Below, in pieces: positions 62,100 to 64,000 of a DNA stretch of 64,000 nucleotides; position 1 is the first letter of the stretch, and every line of letters starts with the position of its first letter. Below the pieces are notes generated by a model. It was not told the origin of the DNA, did not search any database, and saw only the letters and a list, made by a program, of their open reading frames with translations. The position numbers and the translations under genes were made by a program. The DNA is from a bacterium (GTDB taxonomy: Bacteria > UBP6 > UBA1177 > JAKLFG01), in assembly GCA_022709425.1 (NCBI GenBank), contig JAKLIW010000001.1, forward strand, positions 329,552 to 393,551. Reading direction: 5' to 3'.

Positions 62100-62101
62100 G
62101 A

Positions 62102-62725
62102 TCAGAAGATATCGTGTTCCAACGCGTAGCGGACCATGTCGGCATCGTTGGTGACGCGCAATTTATGCCAAATGCGCGTGTGGAAGGTGCTCACCGTTTT
62201 CGGACTGACATTCAGTTCGGCCGCGATATCCTTGATCGATCGCCCCGCCACCAACATCCGCAGAACGGTGTATTCCCGGTCGGAGAGCTCCTCCTGCGGC
62301 GTCTTTTCGGTGCGTCCGACATCTCCGGCGAGTCGTTCCGCCGTCGCGGCGCTGATGTACCGACCGTGCGCCATCACCTTTCTGATGGCCGACACCAGTT
62401 CCTCGGGGGCGCATTGTTTGTTGAGATAACCGCGGGCCCCCGCCTTGAGCACGCGAACCGCCATCTGTTCTTCCGGCGCACTGCTGAGCACCAGCACCGG
62501 CAATTCGGGGTAAAGGCGGCGCACTTCGTCCAGAACGGTCAATCCTCCCGACCCGGGCATGAAAATATCGAGTATCAACAGTTCCCACTTCTGCAGAGCC
62601 AGTTCCGTCAAAGCTTCGGCGGCGGATCCGGCCTCTCCGATGACGGCGGCGGAAATTTCATCGGCGATGAGACGGGCGAGACCTTTTCGAATGACGGCAT
62701 GGTCATCGACGAGCAGTATCCTCAT
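62102..62725 (-). CDS. NarL/LuxR-type response regulator (copy B)
   Basis: A 207-residue regulator. The receiver has phosphoacceptor Asp53 in LLILDIFMPGSGG and Lys in GYLNKQCAPEELV. The LuxR helix-turn-helix is LSDREYTVLRMLVAGRSIKDIAAELNVSPKTVSTFHTRIWHKL. It overlaps the upstream kinase stop by 4 bases (ATGA), so 62722-63870 is its cognate kinase. The recognition helix (VSPKTVSTFHTRIWHK) is nearly the same as in copy A, so both may bind the same sites. Confidence 0.94.
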   Translation of the reverse strand: MRILLVDDHAVIRKGLARLIADEISAAVIGEAGSAAEALTELALQKWELLILDIFMPGSGGLTVLDEVRRLYPELPVLVLSSAPEEQMAVRVLKAGARGYLNKQCAPEELVSAIRKVMAHGRYISAATAERLAGDVGRTEKTPQEELSDREYTVLRMLVAGRSIKDIAAELNVSPKTVSTFHTRIWHKLRVTNDADMVRYALEHDIF

Positions 62726-63870
62726 GACGGCGCCTCCCCGGTCGGAGCCTTTATTTTCTGAGGCAGACGGACCTCTACCGTGGTTCCACGGCCTTTCTCG
62801 CTTCTGATGTCGGCGACCCCGCCCAGTAGCGCCGCCCGCTCTCTCATGCCGATCAGCCCGATCGACAGCGGATCTTTGAGCGTCGCCGAAGAAAATCCTT
62901 TGCCGTTATCCGTTACGGTCAGCGACAAACCGTCGCCATCCGAGCGCAGGCAAACTTCGACCAGCGTGGCGGCGGCATGACGTCGGATGTTGTTCAAACT
63001 TTCCTGCAGGATGCGGAATAGCGCGGTCGCCCGGTCCCGGTCGACGGTCGGGTCTTTTTGTGGGATCTTCGCGCGACAAACGATGCCGTATCGCTCTTGA
63101 AATTCGCGGCACTGCCACTCCACCGCGGCGCATAATCCGAGACTGTCGAGCACCGCCGGACGCAGTTCGGTGGCGATCTTCTGCACACAATTTATCGCGC
63201 CGTCGGTCAGGGCGATCATTTCGGCGACTCGTTCTTTGAGAACAACGGCGGGGGGAGCGCTCTTGGCGAGCTGACCATTCAACCAGACAAGGTCCAATTT
63301 CAATCGAATCAGATCTTGCGCGACTTGATCATGTATCTCGCGGGCGATCCGGGTCCGTTCCTGTTCCGGCACCACAAGCAGACGATCGGCCAACGCCCGC
63401 AATTCTTCCCGGGAAGCGAGAAGCGCTTCGTCATGTTCCCGCAGAAGTTGCCGGGTCTCTTCCAGTTTCCGTTCGACATCGAGTTGTTCCAGCACCCGTT
63501 CGACCGCTATGGTCAGCACATTGAGGAATTGTGTATCCTTGACGATGTAATCGCGCGCGCCGCGCTTCATCATATCGACCGCTATTCGCTCGTCGCCCCG
63601 GCCGGTGGCCACGATGAACGGCGGCAACGCAATGTTCGTCCGTTCGGCGGCGGCGATGAAATCGGCGCCCGACATGTCGGGGAGCGAGTAATCAAGAAGG
63701 ATCAGCCGCGGCCGCCGTTCCCGGGACATCGCCAACGCCTCTTCGCCCGAAAAGGCTTCCGCCGTATCCCATCCGTGTCCGCGAAGCGTAATGGCGATAA
63801 GTTCCGACAAGCCCGGGTCGTCTTCCACTATAAGTATGGTCGTTTTTTCATTTCCGGCGTTTTTCTTCAT
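62722..63870 (-). CDS. Soluble NarX-type histidine kinase with N-terminal receiver
   Basis: A 382-residue kinase. The receiver (1-125) has DD at 17-18 and Asp60 (LILLDYSLPDMSG). A coiled coil (130-175) and a HisKA_3 domain follow, with the phospho-His in RTRIAREIHDQVAQDLIRLKL near 186, then an ATPase domain (ILQESLNNIRRHAAAT, DNGKGF, IGLIGMRERAALLGG). No membrane segment is present, so it must get input through the receiver or another protein. The receiver shares a run of about 30 residues (from LPPFIVATGRGDERIAVDMM on) with the hybrid kinase at 45601, with only one change. Confidence 0.93.
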   Translation of the reverse strand: MKKNAGNEKTTILIVEDDPGLSELIAITLRGHGWDTAEAFSGEEALAMSRERRPRLILLDYSLPDMSGADFIAAAERTNIALPPFIVATGRGDERIAVDMMKRGARDYIVKDTQFLNVLTIAVERVLEQLDVERKLEETRQLLREHDEALLASREELRALADRLLVVPEQERTRIAREIHDQVAQDLIRLKLDLVWLNGQLAKSAPPAVVLKERVAEMIALTDGAINCVQKIATELRPAVLDSLGLCAAVEWQCREFQERYGIVCRAKIPQKDPTVDRDRATALFRILQESLNNIRRHAAATLVEVCLRSDGDGLSLTVTDNGKGFSSATLKDPLSIGLIGMRERAALLGGVADIRSEKGRGTTVEVRLPQKIKAPTGEAPS

Positions 63871-64000
63871 CGGGGATTTATACCCTTTCCTATTTGGAAA
63901 AGCAAGAAGAGCGGTTGTTGTCGGTGTTCGGCGGTCAGCAGGGCTGTCCTTCGCTTTGCCCGGGGTTATGGCAGATGGGCTCGCACTTTTTTCGGTTCTG

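Overview
The window (about 58-60% GC by eye) comes from a Gram-negative bacterium: it has a complete tol-pal locus, many lipoproteins with a lipobox Cys, and periplasmic sensor kinases. Cys-rich lipoproteins with repeated disulfide modules, acidic D/T/P-rich lipoprotein linkers, the AmmeMemoRadiSam proteins and the amount of two-component signalling resemble deltaproteobacterial or myxobacterial-like uncultivated lineages. No 16S rRNA is present, so the phylum stays open.

Layout. 1-434: the start of a membrane-anchored SGNH hydrolase running off the left edge. 507-2163: overlapping aroB-aroD. 2223-8631 (minus strand): Hsp20, a 1232-residue GH13-type protein with a 79-bp inverted-repeat element in its 3' end, a DUF4143-type ATPase flanked by 27-bp direct repeats, and a leucine-rich-repeat lipoprotein. 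8786-12506 (plus): riboflavin synthase, LapA/LapB-like proteins, and a Cys-rich lipoprotein translationally coupled to a thioredoxin-like lipoprotein. 12503-15090 (minus): a degenerate methyltransferase-like protein and an acidic lipoprotein. 15335-31508 (plus): tRNA-Thr-Tyr-Gly-Thr, tuf and then the whole S10-spc-alpha ribosomal operon to rplQ, apparently one 16-kb transcription unit from a promoter at 15265 to a strong terminator at 31476. 31519-35340 (plus): CvpA-like, KilA-N, ankyrin lipoprotein, branched-chain aminotransferase and Cys-rich lipoprotein. 35359-44423 (minus): PilZ protein, AmmeMemoRadiSam radical-SAM protein, a spermidine-synthase-like membrane protein, tolQ-tolR-tolA/tonB-tolB-pal, and a Memo-AMMECR1 fusion. 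44520-63870 (minus): a 19-kb signalling island with HD-GYP and NarL-type regulators, five histidine kinases, a second DUF4143-type ATPase, a broken GGDEF gene, a pseudo-receiver/GAF protein, an FG-GAP propeller lipoprotein, and a P-type ATPase without its catalytic residues.

The strongest candidate for an undescribed system is 54271-59767: a pseudo-receiver/GAF protein, a P-type ATPase homologue lacking the phosphorylated Asp, the actuator domain and the GDGxND motif, and a LytS-type 5TM/multi-PAS histidine kinase joined to it by an ATGA overlap. A dead transporter may act here as the membrane sensor for a kinase. Two more points deserve attention. A near-identical 58-bp putative operator-promoter module lies upstream of a hybrid kinase and of the FG-GAP lipoprotein. 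The AmmeMemoRadiSam proteins bracket tol-pal, and both carry N-terminal membrane or export segments.

Genes are tightly packed. No gap without a gene exceeds 300 bases. The largest gaps (15091-15334, 7745-7908, 8632-8785, 52839-52966, 63871-64000) hold the promoters and repeats listed, or nothing I can recognise (52839-52966 and 63871-64000).
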